Assembly: GCA_964495805.1 (NCBI GenBank)
Contig: CAZBWV010000001.1
Coordinates: 1 to 7,855 of the forward strand
Reading direction: 5' to 3'
DNA length: 7,855 bases
Origin: JALXCH01 sp964495805
Lineage (GTDB): Bacteria > Calditrichota > Calditrichia > RBG-13-44-9
The position numbers and the translations under genes were made by a program. The notes under the pieces are model-generated. The model had not been told where the DNA came from. It saw nothing but the letters and a program-made list of their open reading frames with translations, and did no database searches. Positions 7,752 through 7,855 of the stretch are shown here, piece after piece. How positions within the stretch are numbered: position 1 is the first letter of the stretch; every line of letters begins with the position of its first letter.

Positions 7752-7855
7752 GTAAATCCGTTGTGCTGTAACCAGTAAACCCGTCAATGTAAATAGTGTG
7801 TGCGTTGGTATTCAAATACAATAAAAACAAATGATAAGGATATGAACAATCTTCC
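7748..7855. other. Upstream leader of the outer-membrane protein gene
   Basis: This 108-base stretch to the window edge has no gene I can support. On the minus strand it contains TTGTTC (7849-7844) and TTTTAT (7826-7821) with 17 bases between, a weak sigma-70-like pair, and TGTATTTG (about 7820-7813), one base off the FCB element TAnnTTTG. Neither is strong enough to call a promoter. Confidence 0.4.

Noticed and set aside
7842..7855. A plus-strand ATG preceded by AAGGA at the right edge, possibly the start of a divergent gene
   Set aside because: Only 14 bases remain in the window and the spacing to AAGGA is very short. It cannot be told from chance.

Overview
The window carries three genes, all on the minus strand and all encoding exported or envelope proteins, with AT-richer spacers between them. 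The likely source is a member of the FCB group (Bacteroidota, Ignavibacteria, Calditrichota, KSB1-like lineages). The evidence is a C-terminal type IX secretion sorting domain with the NYPNPFNPSTTIRY signature, a DUF5686-type outer-membrane protein with a carboxypeptidase-regulatory-like N-terminal domain, and a Reg_prop/Y_Y_Y sensor of the kind used in hybrid two-component systems. The NPFNPST form of the sorting domain leans towards Ignavibacteria, Calditrichota or KSB1 rather than classical Bacteroidia. The exact phylum cannot be fixed from this window.

Layout in transcription order, right to left. (1) 7855-7748 is a leader with nothing certain in it. (2) 7747-5408 encodes a 779-residue outer-membrane protein of the DUF5686 type. 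(3) 5407-4937 is a 471-base spacer with two short palindromes and no convincing gene. (4) 4936-2831 encodes a 701-residue secreted protein: an Omp28-like thioredoxin-fold domain with a CGYC motif, a beta-rich middle, a glutamine-amidotransferase-like fold lacking a nucleophile, and a type IX sorting domain. (5) 2808-2773 is a strong hairpin terminator. (6) 2772-2521 is the promoter and leader region of the next gene, with palindromes. (7) 2520-1 is the first 840 codons of a membrane sensor: signal peptide, 14 propeller repeats forming two seven-bladed propellers, Y_Y_Y domain, one transmembrane helix, coiled coil and the start of a PAS domain. Its output domain lies beyond the window edge.

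The terminator between the last two genes and the long spacer between the first two suggest three separate transcription units rather than one operon. A functional link between them (sensing and surface proteins) is only an inference. The most useful points for follow-up are the fused domain architecture of the secreted CXXC protein, the unknown output of the truncated sensor, and the palindromes near the starts of two genes. I found no RNA genes, CRISPR arrays, insertion sequences or tandem repeat arrays, and no sign of an undescribed system that the sequence alone would support.
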